From the NCBI RefSeq assembly GCF_001638985.1, contig NW_017265190.1, positions 186,001-250,000 on the forward strand: a stretch of 64,000 nucleotides of DNA, read 5' to 3'. Below the pieces are notes generated by a model, which was given only the letters and a program-made list of their open reading frames with translations, had not been told where the DNA came from and did no database searches. A program made the translations under genes and the position numbers. Source of the stretch: Phycomyces blakesleeanus NRRL 1555(-) (Eukaryota; Mucoromycota; Mucoromycetes; Mucorales; Phycomycetaceae). Below, in pieces: positions 1 to 17,828 of this stretch (the first letter of the stretch is position 1; every line of letters starts with the position of its first letter).

Positions 1-913
1 TAGCCCGAATCTATAATCTGCTTCTACCCCGGTCTATTACCCCAATGCATTAAAGCCAAAGCTCGATATAGTAGAGAGGTTGTGGACTTGTAACAATCTA
101 GTCAGTAAAGTTTACGCAAGTGTTTACGTTTTGCAGCACAAAGTTTATATAGCCAAATTTGTTATAAACATTGCAAACACAATTAACGCAATCTTTGATT
201 TAGAAAATATACTTTTAATATAGATGATTTATTGTTATATTGACATAAGAAGCAGCACAAGGTGTATACAATATTTGTAGAAACATAGACAAACAAGCAA
301 AGCATCTAATAATGGTGACTTTGTTGGAGAATTTTGTCTTAAAATACACCATGCGTCTATGGACCAGACACTATTAAGTCAGGTTGTATTGAATTATATT
401 TAATCGTATAAAAGCTAAGCTAAGATTAACTATTGTCATTCTTATCTCATATATCTAAAATATGCTTTTACTGACATTCTTAATACTAAACATAAATATT
501 AATATCACACAGCCAAAATAGTAATGTAGAATATTTGGCTTTTAGACAATTGCTTTCAACACAATCAGGCATGATTATAAGGGTAAATATATCAAACTCA
601 AAAGAAACAAAAGAACGAAAGGGTTATTATAAGTATTTTTTTCTTATCTTGTATATTACGAGGTAAGTATGCAATTTCTGTATGGGTTTAATGCTGGAAA
701 AATTAAAAAACATTTGCACAAACAGAAACAAAACAACTCAGGAAAAACAATGATTAGGAGGCCTCCAGAATGTTGTCGGTACAAATAAGTGGAAACTCCC
801 ATCAAACTACAACAATCTAAGGGTAAGAATACAGCAACAAGATCGGCACATAGTAAAACATAGCAACGACCAGAAGGAGAAAAGACGTAATATTATCTAA
901 GGACTATTACAGC
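1..913. other. Gene-free left edge
   Basis: No convincing reading frame or RNA gene is visible. The sequence is AT-rich with scattered short A and T runs and is probably the 3' flank of the minus-strand carrier gene that ends at 914, plus spacer. An exon of a gene lying mostly outside the window cannot be excluded. Confidence 0.5.
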
Positions 914-2318
914 TTATATATATTGTTTATCACGTTGAAGTCTATCCCTTATTCGGCGCGCCTTTCGAATCAAGCGATGGTCATCCCCAGAGGGATGATT
1001 ACCCAGCTTCCACTCAACAGCTCGGTATGCAAACCAGGATGCCTCAAGGATCAAATAGCCCGCCACAATCTCCAATACACCTGCACCCCAGCCCACATAA
1101 AATGCTTTTATTCCACCTTCATCACGCCATGTTCGGTGAACACAGTCAAAAAATCCTCGATAAGTTGTGTTGATTTTGTGGACACCTGAATCCTGCAACA
1201 TCAGCTTAAACATAACAGTGTCGATTGGATAGCTGATGGCCCGTGCTAAAATGCTGCTCGCTACCCCACATGCGATCTCAGGATAAAAAGTATTGAGCAT
1301 AGCAACATCGTCACGTTTGGGTTTCGGACTAGAGCGATCTTCACGGCGACGGGATCTGGATGGTTTTGCAGGTGTCTTGACTCCGAGTGTAAAGACTCGA
1401 TAAACGCGCTTATAAAGGTAAAGTAGCAGCTTCTCGGTAAGGGTGTTGACGATGCAGGAGGGCACAAAAGAGGACATGAGTGGGAGAGAGTTGCTAGATG
1501 AGTCATGTCGCCAAGGTATAAAGCGAACAAGATTCGATTTATATGCTGCCATAAAGTCTTTGTAGCCCAAGATACATCGGCGAGTCATTTCAGAGTTACT
1601 TTGGACTCTCATAACCAAAGCGGTCCGATGTAATGGATAAAGAGCGATGTTGATCGCGAATCCAGCACTACTTAAGGTAAGAAACCATCGTTTCCATTTA
1701 TAAACTCAAAGCTCATTCTTCCAAACCTTCGTTCGACAGCCTGGATCAAGAAGCGCCAGGGTAATCCTAGATGAGCCGTTGCTGGTGCGATGGTTGTTTG
1801 GAAGAACTCACTCAACAGCAATTCGTATGCACCTGCCACCGCCTGACCCACTAACCCAAGCCCAAATCCAGGGTATAGTGCACGAATTCCATCTCGTCTA
1901 GCTGTAGATAATAGGAATTTTGCGCTTCCCCAAGGAGTGTCTTTTCCTGAGCTGTAATAGGCGGGGAATGCCTGGTATCGATGCCTTGCCACTACCACTG
2001 GAAAACACAAAGCATAATTGGCTACCATTGATCCACCCAAAAGGCATAATGTTGCGATTGATTCTCTTGTTTCTAGATTACATGCATTGAATTAGAAATT
2101 ATAAGCAATTTAATTAGCATGTGATTTATACCTCTTCGTTCTGGAAATTCGCAATGTTTAATGACAGTATTGGTAAAACTCAATTCTGCATCTAAAATGG
2201 CCTGAGCTTGGAGTCTGGAGCGATTGACCTGTCGCTCAAGGCGATCGCTATCAATTCCTTGTTCGTTATCGATTGAACATCCTGGAGAGAGTAGCCCCAA
2301 GTAAGCAGTGAGCGTCAT
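914..2318 (-). CDS. SLC25A46-like mitochondrial carrier homologue
   Basis: Three exons on the minus strand (2318-2132, 2072-1727, 1670-914) give 429 aa, close to the roughly 420 aa of animal SLC25A46. The second intron has a GTTTGG donor; the joined frame restores a carrier signature around the 'YPLHRTALVMRVQS' stretch. A further carrier repeat near residues 315-385 has YPIDTV in place of the usual PxDxxxxR/K signature, followed by 'INTTYRGFFDCV' and 'EGGIKAFYVGWGAGVLE', strongly recalling the last repeat of SLC25A46. That family (with yeast Ugo1) sits in the mitochondrial outer membrane and acts in fusion and lipid or cristae organisation rather than in solute exchange. The signatures are degenerate, as is usual for the family. 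The gene is divergent from the chitin synthase across about 1 kb. Start chosen as the first ATG of the open exon; the second splice site is the least certain. Confidence 0.75.
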
Positions 2319-3338
2319 AAGTTAAGAGATTTTATTATTATAAATATTTATATATATATATAAAAGAAAGTTGAATATGCTAATGGATGAAAGGATGGAA
2401 TGATGATCTACACAATCTAATCTGCCTGCTTGCCTGCCTGCCTAGTCTATCCAGCCTTGTCAGTCACACAGTGGCTACATATTGACATAAATGTCAGGCC
2501 AGAACACAAGTAAAAATATATATAATAGAAGAAAGGGATATGCTTATTAGGGATCTTAGACTGATCCTAGCAGAGTATGACAATAGGACATTTGCCTTGT
2601 CCGGAAATATGGTCTACAGAGAGTTGCATATGTGCCCTGCTTAGAGCCTATTAGCAATTCACGCGTTGTTAGTGGATAAAAGGAGACTAAATGATCTACT
2701 GCGCACCAAGCTCTTTTCTTTTGGAACCGCATACAGCTTCTAAAATAGACTCTTTTATATTGTTATTGTTAGAAACAGGAGTAAGGATATAATCGCCACC
2801 CTACAACATCCTGTATTTTCTCTTTTTTTCAAAATTAATGGATATGATTTTGCTAATCTACAACATGTCAGTATAAATATATAAATGTAAAAAGGGGTAT
2901 ATATATATATGTGTGTGTGTATGTGTGTATGTGTATGTGTGTGTGTTTGTATGTGAATTGTAAGTATTAAAGACAAAGAGCTAGAGAGGAGAGTAAAAGG
3001 GAGAATGGCTCTAAATGGGCTTTCAAAGGAGTTAAACAGCACGTCAGGGGGGGAGAGGGTTGAATATATATATGCTTTTTTTTTTGCTGCAAGAGAACTT
3101 TACCGATGAGTAAGTAAACCAAAGATATCTTGGTCAATCTTCCCCTTTTCTTTTCTTACCTTTGGAAAGATTCTCAACCATCTCCACTTCTTCTTCTTCT
3201 TTTACTTCTTCATATTCTCTGATTCACAAAGCCTCTTTCTTCTCCTCTCCTTTTTTTCCCTCAAGGCGTGGACTGGGCACTCTTCCTACTCATTTTTCCC
3301 CTGCCATTTGGTCTCTTTAAGGCACTACATTCTAAGAG
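2319..3338. promoter_or_regulatory. Divergent intergenic region with CT-rich tract
   Basis: Shared upstream region of the carrier gene (-) and the chitin synthase (+). It holds TA/TG microsatellite at about 2896-2950 and a strongly pyrimidine-rich stretch at about 3138-3310 (CTTCTT runs) just before the chitin synthase ATG. Such CT tracts are common just upstream of fungal start codons; core promoter elements were not assigned. Confidence 0.4.
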
Positions 3339-6300
3339 ATGCAGAGACAGCTGCTTACATTTCCATCGTTGCCTGGGATTCTTCCTGGTGCCCATGTAAC
3401 AGATCTCACCGATATTGAAAACTTAACAGAAGAAGCTATTGTGACAACAGTCCGAGCACGTTTCTTGCAGGACAAAATCTACACTCGCATACGAAATTCG
3501 ATTTTATTAGCTGTAAATCCTTACAAAGATATTCGATCGTCAATACAAGAGGCGAGCGCCAATTACCTGACTGAATACAAAGATACAGAGAACCGTGACA
3601 GGCTTGACCCCCATATATTTCAACATGTTAACCAAGCTTATTTTCATATGCGACGCACAGGACAAGACCAGTCTATTGTGTTTAGGTTCGTATTGATTTA
3701 TCCCCTGTAAATCTTTTTTTTTCTTCTTCTTTCTTTCAGCAATCTCATCCTTCTTTCTTTTTATATATATATTTATAACATTTTTTATGCAGTGGATTAT
3801 GTGGAAGTGGAAAATCAGAATTACATCAATGGGCACTCTATCACCTTGTAACTTTAAGCAGTGGTCACAAAAAGAAACAACAATCAAAAGTTCAAGAGCT
3901 TATTCAAATGGCCTATGGTGTCTTGGAAGCTTTTGGACATGCAAAAACTGTCGGTAATGGAAATGCCTCTCGTTTTGGAAAATATCTTGAGCTTCAGTTC
4001 AACGAACGGGGTAGAATGACTGGCGCCAAGTTTCTCGATTACATGCTTGAAAAATCTCGAGTGACCCATTTTCTTAGTGATGATGAACGTAATTTTCATG
4101 TGTTCTATTACCTCCTACACGGAACAAATGCAGAAGAGAAGACCCTGTTGCGCTTACAGGATGGCGGGGCGTCATACGGGACTTTGTACAGAAACAAGGA
4201 GGCTGCCAGAACTGCGGCCTGCGGCCTGGCTGAAGAGGATGCCGAAAAGTATGCTGAACTAAGAAGTCATCTAAAAGCACTGGGGATCAACAAAACCACC
4301 TGGCTGCATATTACACAGGTTCTTGCAGCCATCCTTCATCTTGCCAGCCTTCAATTTATGGATGATGCTTCAAATATGCAGGATTCTGCTATCGTTAAGA
4401 ATACGGAAGAACTCGACATTGCAGCAGATCTGTTAGGTGTCGAGCCCAAAGCTCTCGAATCAGTCCTTACTTACAAAACAAAACTTATAAAACGGGATCT
4501 GACAACAATTTTTCTGAATGCTGAACAAGCTGCATCCCAGAGAGATCACTTAATCCAGGTCCTCTACTCACTCCTTTTTGGATGGATAGTCGAGGTTCTC
4601 AACAAGCGTCTTTGTAAGGCTAATTTCCAGAATTTCATCGGTATCGTAGATTTTCCAGGAGCGGAGGCTCCTACTATTGCCTCGTTCGATAAATTTTGTG
4701 TAAACTTTTCAAACGAGAAGCTTCAGCATTTTATGCTACAGCATATTACTGATCGGAACATGGAGGTCTATAGCGAGGCTGCAATCAGAAAAGAACCTAT
4801 CGTGCTCCAGAGCAATGCCGAGTGCCTCCAATTAATCACCGACCCTTCACACGGACTATTGGCTAATATGGGCCGTCTTGTAAAGGCTGCGATTGGTGTA
4901 GACGAAAATGTGGAAAAGCAAAAGACTCGCCAGGCGATGGATGAGTTTTTATTCGAGAACTCAAAGAACTCCTGTCTATCTACAAAACGATCTGATGCCG
5001 GTACACAGTTGTTCACAATTCAACATTTTACGGGTCAGGTTACCTATTCAACTGTCAATTTTTTTGCAAGCGATAGTGAGGCCTTGAGCGCAGATTTCGT
5101 TTCTTTGTTTCGAAGTAATAATTCCCATCACCATAGTACACATGATGATGTTTACGGAGATCCGCTAGTGAATGAACTTGTGAGTCTTTTGTTTGCCCAA
5201 AAGACAATAGCAACAGAAATGCACCCCAAAAATAGCCGAGCCGTGGTATCCGTGCAGCAGTCATCCAAACCTCGCCGATCACCATCCACCCGAAAATCCA
5301 AGGATGAACCTACGCCAGCCACAGGCGCTACTATCAACAGCCGAGCCGAGCATCTGGGCGAAGCGCTGAACGATCTGACACTCACTCTAGAAGAGACCAA
5401 GATCTGGTGGGTGATCTGCCTTAGACCCAACGATCTTCTTTTGCCAAATTCGTGTGATGCAAAGAAGGTTACAGCCCAGATAAAATTATTCAGTCTGATA
5501 GATATTACTATGCGCTCAAAGCATGAGTATACTATGCGTATTGACATGGACGAATTTTGCGACCGGTACGTCGACCTTATCCAAGCAACAGTGGTTGAGC
5601 TAGATGCGGAACCGAAAGACAAATGTTCAGCTCTCAAAGATTCTTTACGCTGGACAGAGCGTATGATGATGATTGGGGAAGATAAGGTAAATGCCTGCGT
5701 GTACTTTATTTGATGTCATTCCCTTTATAACCTTCACAATGTAAATCAATTTAGGTCTATTTGAGTGAACATGCATGGGCTATGCTCGAAAATAAATTGC
5801 GTAGCATGGAAAAGCGTGAACAAAGAAGAGCACGATGTATTGCCAAAGGAATTCCATTTGTTGGTAAATAGAAAAATGACACACACACACTTACATATAC
5901 ATACATATACATACATACCCAATAGCTTGACAGTTTTCTGATGCTTATATCTTGGCTAATTAATATATACTGCTAATAGAAGAAGAAGAAATTGTACCCA
6001 TGACACCATCACTCTCTCAAGATCCACCCTCTTGTTTTGGCCCTTCCATGACAGATGTCGGTTCGGTGTATTCTGAAGATTGTATTGACGAGCACCATCA
6101 TCACCATCACCATCACATGCACTACGACGAAACTGAATCTGTGTGCTCTTCTCATATGTGCGACGGTAGCTCAAGCATGTCTCGAACACCTTGTGAAACA
6201 GAAGATGCTAGTTTTATGGAGCAAGAAGAAACCATCACTGCTGTCAAGCCGGTCGTCCTTTCAGCAGAAAAGCCTTCTGAGCACAACGAACGAAAAACAG

Positions 6301-9300
6301 CTACAGCCCGCCGAGGATGGGTCATCTTGACCTGGGTGTGTACTTGGTGGATCCCAAGTATCTTTATGAGTACATGCGGTGGCATGCGTCGATCTGATAT
6401 TCGGATGGCATGGCGTGAAAAGGTTACTCTTTGTGTATTGATCTTTCTGCTTTGTGCGGCCATGGTATGGTTTATTGCTTTTTTCGGACAGCTTGTATGT
6501 CCACATCAGGACCTTTTTACACAATCTGAGCTCCAAGCTAAGAGTAATCGAGATAATGCATATATTGCCATCCGTGGGGAGGTATTTGACCTTACGTCTT
6601 TTGCTCCACGGCATTGGGCTTCCGAGGTCATTCCAGCAAACGCATTGTTTCAGTACAGCGGTCAGGACGCAAGTGATCTTTTTCCAGTCCAGGTGTCAGC
6701 CTTGTGTGACGGGCTAGACGGAATCGTACCCAAGGAAGTGACCCTTAACTCGCATATCAATATCACTGACTCTAATGCAGTTTACCACGACTTCCGGTAC
6801 TTCCAAGAAGACTATCGCCCAGACTGGTACTTTGAACAGATGGTGTATCTTCGGAAGAATTATCGAATTGGGTTTATGGGTTATGATCCAGTTGATATTA
6901 AGAACCAGGCATCCGTACCTGTACAGATTGGTGGAATCAACACTCAACGCCAATGGGCTATACTACATAATAACATTTATGATCTAACGTCTTACATGAT
7001 GGGTGGTCGAGGAGCTCGTGTTGCAGAAGGTCAGAGTCTGCCTGCCGACGTAAACATCGATTTTATTGACAATTCGATCACTGAGCTTTTTCGACAGCTT
7101 TCTGGAAGCGATGTTTCAGCCCATTTTGATTCATTACCACTAACGAAAGTTATGCGAGACCGCCAACTAGTATGCCTAAGAAACCTATTTCTGGTCGGAA
7201 AAGTTGATACACGTAATTCACTCCAATGTTTGATTTCTGAATACCTCTTGTTGTTGATCACCGGGTTCTTGTGCAGCGTAATTCTGTTTAAGTTTTTGGC
7301 TGCATTGCGCCTGACTTCAGAACCCGCATTAAACGAATATGACAAATTCATCATTTGCCAAGTTCCTTGCTATACCGAAGGCGAAGAATCTCTGATAAAG
7401 ACCATAAACTCACTTACGGTCATGAAGTACGATGACAAACGTAAGCTTTTATTCCTGATCGCAGATGGCATGATTGTTGGTAGCGGCAATGACAGATCGA
7501 CACCGCGCATTGTATTGGATATCCTGGGTGTCGATCCCAACACAGAGCCGGAGCCGATGTCTTTTCTATCCCTTGGAGATGGGCGAAAGCAACACAATAT
7601 GGGAAAAGTCTATTCTGGCCTGTACGAATGTTCGGGTCATGTTGTGCCCTACATTGTTGTTGTAAAGGTTGGCACGCCAGAAGAACACCAGAAACCCGGT
7701 AATCGTGGAAAGCGTGATTCGCAAATGGTCTTGATGCGCTTCCTGAACAAGGTTCACTTTGATGCTCCAATGACCCCTCTTGAGCTCGAGATTCACCATC
7801 AGCTAAAAAACGTTATTGGTGTCAATCCTGGATTTTATGAATTTGTATTGATGGTCGATGCAGATACCGAGGTTCTGCCAGAATCCTTGACCCGCATGGT
7901 TTCTTGCTTTGTAAACGATAGCAAGATTGTCGGCCTTTGCGGCGAAACCATGCTGTCAAACGAAAAGGATACATGGGTTACCATGATCCAGGTCTATGAG
8001 TACTATATCTCCCATCATCTTGCCAAAGCTTTCGAATCTTTGTTTGGGTCAGTAACCTGCTTGCCAGGCTGTTTTTGCATGTACCGTATTCGATCTACTA
8101 CCAGAAACCAGCCTCTGTTGGCCTCTAATCAAGTTATTTATGACTATGCTGAAAATGTTGTGGATACTCTTCACAAGAAAAACTTGCTGCATCTTGGCGA
8201 AGATCGGTACCTGACTACTCTTATTCTCAAGCACTTTCCAAACTACAAAACCAAGTTTACTCCAGATGCTGCATGCATGACTAATGCTCCTGATCGCTGG
8301 CCTGTATTACTATCTCAAAGAAGACGGTGGATTAACTCGACTGTTCACAACTTGGGGGAGCTTATGTTTCTGCCACAGCTGTGTGGTTTCTGTTGCTTTT
8401 CGATGCGGTTTGTAGTGATGCTAGATTTACTGAGTACGCTTGTTATGCCTGCTGTTGTATGTTATCTTGGCTACTTGGTGTATCAGCTGTGTACCAATAC
8501 GAATCAAGTCCCACTCATGTCTATAATTACTCTTGCGGGTGTTTATGGTCTTCAAGCCATTATCTTTATTATGCGACGCAAGGTATGCTTGGGCTTTATT
8601 ACATTATTTAGCTTGGTCAGATGTTAATTATTTGTTATTGTTTTAGTGGGAGCATGTTGGGTGGATGATTGTGTATGTCCTGGCTATCCCTGTCTTTTCT
8701 TTTTTGATTCCCATGTATGCATTCTGGCATTTTGATGATTTTTCGTGGGGAAACACTCGTATTGTTGTGAGCGAAAAGGGACTTCGAAAGGGGCTAGGCC
8801 CCGACGAAGGTGTATTCGAGCCTTCAAGTATTCCCACCAAGCGGTGGTCTGAACACGAAGAGGAAGAAGAAGAAGAGGGCAAAACCGAAGACCAGACCGA
8901 CTGGGAGGAGCGATCGGCGTGTTCCAAGCACACAGTAGAAAGTGGCTGTAGTTGTGAAAAGCAACCATCCCATCCGATGACAAGTTCGACTAGGTCCACA
9001 CTTTCTTGTGTCGAAGAAAGCGAATGCTCAATATACAGTGGAGACCAACACTCGGTTGGAATGTACGACCGACAATACTCACAGCAGTCAAGCTATTATT
9101 ATGAAAGCAGTATTGCATATCATGACCCTCGTAATCCTCCTTCCATTGCTTCCCACCCACTTAGTCAGATGGAACCTTATACCAGCGGACCTAGCGAGGC
9201 GACCATTGTGCAAGAAATTGAACATATTCTGGATGATAATGATTTGATGCGACTCACAAAAAAGCAAGTGCGCGATACGTTATCTGAAGTGTTTGGGATG

Positions 9301-9366
9301 GACATGAGCTACAAGCGTGACTTTATCAACCAGTGCATTGAAACATTGCTTGCTGAACGGCTATAG
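3339..9366 (+). CDS. Chitin synthase with myosin motor domain (class V type)
   Basis: Five exons (3339-3685, 3793-5686, 5755-5863, 5980-8582, 8647-9366) give 1890 aa. Residues 1 to about 750 are myosin-motor-like: P-loop GLCGSGKS at 117-124, switch I 'NGNASRFGK' near 171-179, switch II-like DFPGAE at 402-407. Eight consecutive His lie at 822-829. Two membrane segments follow, then two cytochrome-b5-like stretches, then the GT2 chitin synthase core with DADTEV (1410), EDRY (1524) and QRRRW (1563-1567), C-terminal membrane spans, an acidic cytoplasmic linker and a DEK_C-like domain ending at the C terminus. The family polymerises UDP-GlcNAc into chitin at hyphal tips and septa, and the motor helps anchor or deliver vesicles along actin. 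Motor plus b5 plus DEK_C order is the class V architecture. Motor residues depart from consensus, so ATP hydrolysis is uncertain; the synthase motifs are intact. Confidence 0.95.
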
Positions 9367-13917
<4,551 letters not shown>

Positions 13918-14276
13918 TTGTAGAATGAACGATTGAGAAAAAAAGGCAAAAAAAAAAATAATAAAGTTTTTTTTGGAAAAAATGAAGCAAATTTAATATG
14001 CTTGTTTAAAATCACTCAAATGTATCCATTTTTTTTCATTGCTTATAATATATATGTGTGTGTGTATGCATATCTCTTTATGTATGTGTGAGTGCATATA
14101 TATAAAGTAAACTTATTTCCAAGCTTGTTATATGAGAAGCTCACAAAGAATCACAATATGCAAGTCATTTAAACAACAACAACAACAACAGCAACAACAA
14201 AAATAGAGGGAAAAAAGAAATCTTGACATTTAATCAAAAGTGTACGTGTGCGTATATGTGAATTCCAAAGCTATAC
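13918..14276. other. Convergent 3' region
   Basis: About 360 bp between the stops of the PABP gene and the NAD synthetase gene. It holds AATAATAAAG about 40 bases after the PABP stop, a TG/TA microsatellite (about 14048-14104) and a CAA repeat near 14173-14200. No gene is seen. Confidence 0.5.
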
Positions 14277-17093
14277 TTAATCTACTTGGCTGTTTATATC
14301 GACCAATTCTTTTGTATGGCTACTGCCACTTTCCAGAGCAGCAGCAGCTCTATCGATCTTTCCAAATTGCCACTTCCACGAAGCATTGTACAAAAACGGA
14401 CGCAAATCAAATCTGTTGTCGTCTGGACTGTAGGCTTCAGCATGGTAAGATGGTGTCAGAGTAGTCATCTTGTGGCGATTAATTGAGTAATAAAAGAAAA
14501 ATCGCTTTACTTTGGCTGCCACCTACAAACACCATATTTTTCTTTAGCTTGATTTGTTTATATTATTATATTTATTCTTATTACCTCAGTGGGACGCATC
14601 TTTTCTCCCCACTCGTGAACTAGCTTGTAAAACATGGAGAATGGACCGCATTGTTCTACCTTGCGCAGACGACCATATTGAGACAACTCCTTGTAAGTCA
14701 TACCCATATCAACTTCATCAGACTGCGTGTAGTTCTCAGTAATTGGCTCTAATTCAGCAGTAGGTGTGGCATCCAAAAAGGAGCCAAGGATTGGCATATC
14801 GAATGCATCTCGAGCGTACCCAATAAAGCTTGTCAGATCTGTCTTTGATATGGCACCAATAGGGTTGACATCCGCACTACTACAATCGTACTTTGTCAGG
14901 TATCCACGCAAACTCTCGTCAACATTGGCACTACCCAGGACAAGCAGGGCACCTTGTTTGGAACGAACCCAGGGCATCATTTGAGCAAAAAGATAGGCTA
15001 GTAGCATACGCAAACGTGCCTGGATATTTTGCAGGGCTAGGTTCTCTGCCGGAGTGCCGCCGTGAACGCGGTAGCGAGGAGTCTTTCCTGTCACAAACGA
15101 GAACAAGCTGTGGATCGAAACGACCACAGAATCCATGTCCAGATCAGTGTGGTAGCTACCAATAACACTTGCCAAATCTTTGGCTCTCTGGCGAGTTTCC
15201 TTGCTAGAGTGCTCTGTACCCATGTAGCAAGTGTAGAAGATCCGGTTGGCGAACTCGCGAGGATCTGAAGGAACATAGGATTCGCATTCACCTGCCATCC
15301 GACGTGCGTCTTCAAGGACCTGTTTGTTGCCTGCTTGTGAGGCAGCGACCACAAGTCGGCACATGGAGGCTACGATTGTTGCTGTAGCGCAACTGTCGAT
15401 ACCTCCACTCAAAGGCAAGAAGTAACCAGCCGTCTTTGATCTGCGCAGGTAGTCCCACAGCCAACAGGCAGGACCAAGTGCGATTTCTTCTTCGGGTGTG
15501 TGATAGAATGGTTCTCTTTGGCGGCTAGGGCGGAGATGGATATCGCTGTCCATGTCTGGATGAGACAGGGAAATTTTGACTTGCTCACGACGATACGCTT
15601 CTGATCTCGATGCCTGCATACCGCGGCTGGTCATGCGGGAACGGTAGGAGCGCACATCTTCAAGATCAATTGTTGCCGTAACTACTTCGACGTCATTGAG
15701 AGAGAATTGAGTTCCTTGGGCCACGATCTTTCCGTTGACTAAGATCATGGCACATCCATCGTAATAGAGACGATCTCCATCACAGCCTTGTTGGTTGGCG
15801 TACAAATACACACCACCAACCTAGAAAATTATAGAAGATAAGAATCCAAACATATATATATATATGTATGTATGTGTGTGTATATATACCTTTTGTGTAG
15901 CAGCCTTCATCAGTTCAACACGAGTATGGAGCTTGCGAAGCTCATGATGACTTCCACTGCTATTGGTAAAGATTTCAACACCATCCAATCCCATATTGAT
16001 GTGAGGACTATTTTTTTTAAAAAGAAAAAAATATATTAATAAGCCGAATTGAAACATATATATATATAAAAATAGACATTTAAGCTGTAAGTTATATACC
16101 TGTCAGGAGTAAATAGTTCTTCACAAGTTTCGCAACCAATACAAGTGTCTAGAGTGCTAATGACAGCATCACCAAAAGGTACCGTTGTCTAATGTTTATG
16201 TATATAATCTTATTATTATGCCTAGGATCTGACAGTGATTTATTTAGTTTTTACCTGGTTGGTGATCTTTTGGATCATTCGAGGGAGATAGTATTCTTCG
16301 ACTTTCTTCGGCATCCATGGAGTAAATAATCGCAGTTCACGATAATTGCCGTCGTTGGCAAGGAACATCTTTGGTCTGATCAATACAATTCGGCCGTCTG
16401 AAATTATAACACGGCAGTTATATTTTACTGTCTTGTGCATCACAGGCCTAAAAGATATATATATATATATATAAGAGAGAGAGAAAAGGAAATGAGGTCA
16501 TCCGGTATTGTTACAGAAAATATCAGAAGATATGTCAACGTACATGCCGATATCCAAGATCATGTCCTTGGCTTCTTCACTTTGTAAAATTGAAGCCAGT
16601 ACTTCCCATGAATGTAAATATGTGTCACCTAGAAGCACGAACGAATACAATAGAATATGTTCATCATAAATAAATATTGAACTTAATACCAAAGCCAAAC
16701 TCCAACTTAAAGTAAAAATAAAATAAAATAAAATAAAAGGGAAATTTTATTTGTGGTTTATGCGCATAGACACATTACCTTCGAGAAAATGATCATGACA
16801 TCCGTAACCACTACAATGTTAAACCAAAGGTCAATCCACATGAAGCAAACGAAGAAGAGAAAATAAGGTTCTATAAACATACGTGATTTCCAATTCAGGG
16901 CCAACACGAAGCTTTGCACCCTTTTGTTTGGCGATTCGAATACTTTCAAGGATTCGTTCGAGATTTCCTTCAAAGTCCAAGGCCCATTGGTTGAGTGAAC
17001 ATGTGGCAACCGTAATGCTATAGATTCCAGCAACTCAGTATAATTCTTTTCCTGTAAGTAAGTTATTTAAATGAGGACTTACAGGTGTCCCAT
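14277..17093 (-). CDS. QNS1: Glutamine-dependent NAD+ synthetase
   Basis: Nine exons on the minus strand (17093-17083, 17017-16883, 16810-16779, 16628-16544, 16447-16255, 16188-16100, 16007-15890, 15820-14585, 14522-14277) give 714 aa, the same length as yeast Qns1. The N-terminal nitrilase-type amidase domain has the catalytic Glu45 in 'GPELEITGYG' and the nucleophile Cys174 in '[18 protein letters not shown]'; it frees ammonia from glutamine. The C-terminal synthetase has the PPi-loop SGGIDS at 359-364 and amidates nicotinic acid adenine dinucleotide to NAD+, the last step of de novo and Preiss-Handler NAD synthesis. The first exon is only 11 bases and the third 32 bases; both are needed to restore '[15 protein letters not shown]' and '[15 protein letters not shown]'. 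Confidence 0.97.
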
Positions 17094-17828
17094 ATCTGTA
17101 AGTAATAAAAGGTATACTTTAACACGTAAAGATAGAGTATATATATATATATATTTGATCGGACACAGACATTGAGTGTATTACAACAGTGAGTCTCTTA
17201 GCAGTCCCCTTTGATTAGTTACATAGTATTTTATATTGTTTTTTTTTTATATATATATATAAATATTTCTTGTCAAAGATAGGAATTTTTGCAAACTTTA
17301 CAAAATACCAAGAGCATCTTCAGCAGTACACTTTGACTTTACTTTTATCTTAAATTTAAATACTTAGTTAGCATTGGTACCCTCAGCAGTTTGGCTTATT
17401 TTATTCTAAATAAAATAAATCAAAGAACAGAAATTTTAAAATTGAATTACTGGGACAAAGTTACCTTTTCTTTCTTTCATAAGGTAAAAGCGGCTATGTT
17501 TGGATTTGAATAAAAGTTAAACCACTTCTGAAGATGCTCTAAAGATATTGATCCAATTGATGTTTTAATGGCTTTGACGTGTACAGTTAAAGTATGTGAT
17601 TCTACTCATATAGAATATCGGTGTAACTGACTGAGTATCTATCTGATTATATATGATTACTGAAATATAATTTAACAATCAACCAATCTATAATGAATCT
17701 ATCGTTTCTCTTTCTTTCTTTCTTTTGCTCTTTTGCTCTTTTGCTCTTTCTCACGCCGCTTTCTTCAAGCCAAGGTCGATGTAAATTTATTCTTACTTAC
17801 TTTGATTTGCTTGACATGAAACCTAAAG
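17094..17828. promoter_or_regulatory. Divergent intergenic region, no gene seen
   Basis: Upstream DNA shared by the NAD synthetase (-) and the unrecognised multi-exon gene (+). It contains TA tracts near 17139-17154 and 17247-17262 and CT-rich sequence near 17705-17760. A 53-codon open frame at 17694-17855 starts with a hydrophobic leader-like stretch, but it overlaps the putative next start and has no other support. Confidence 0.35.
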
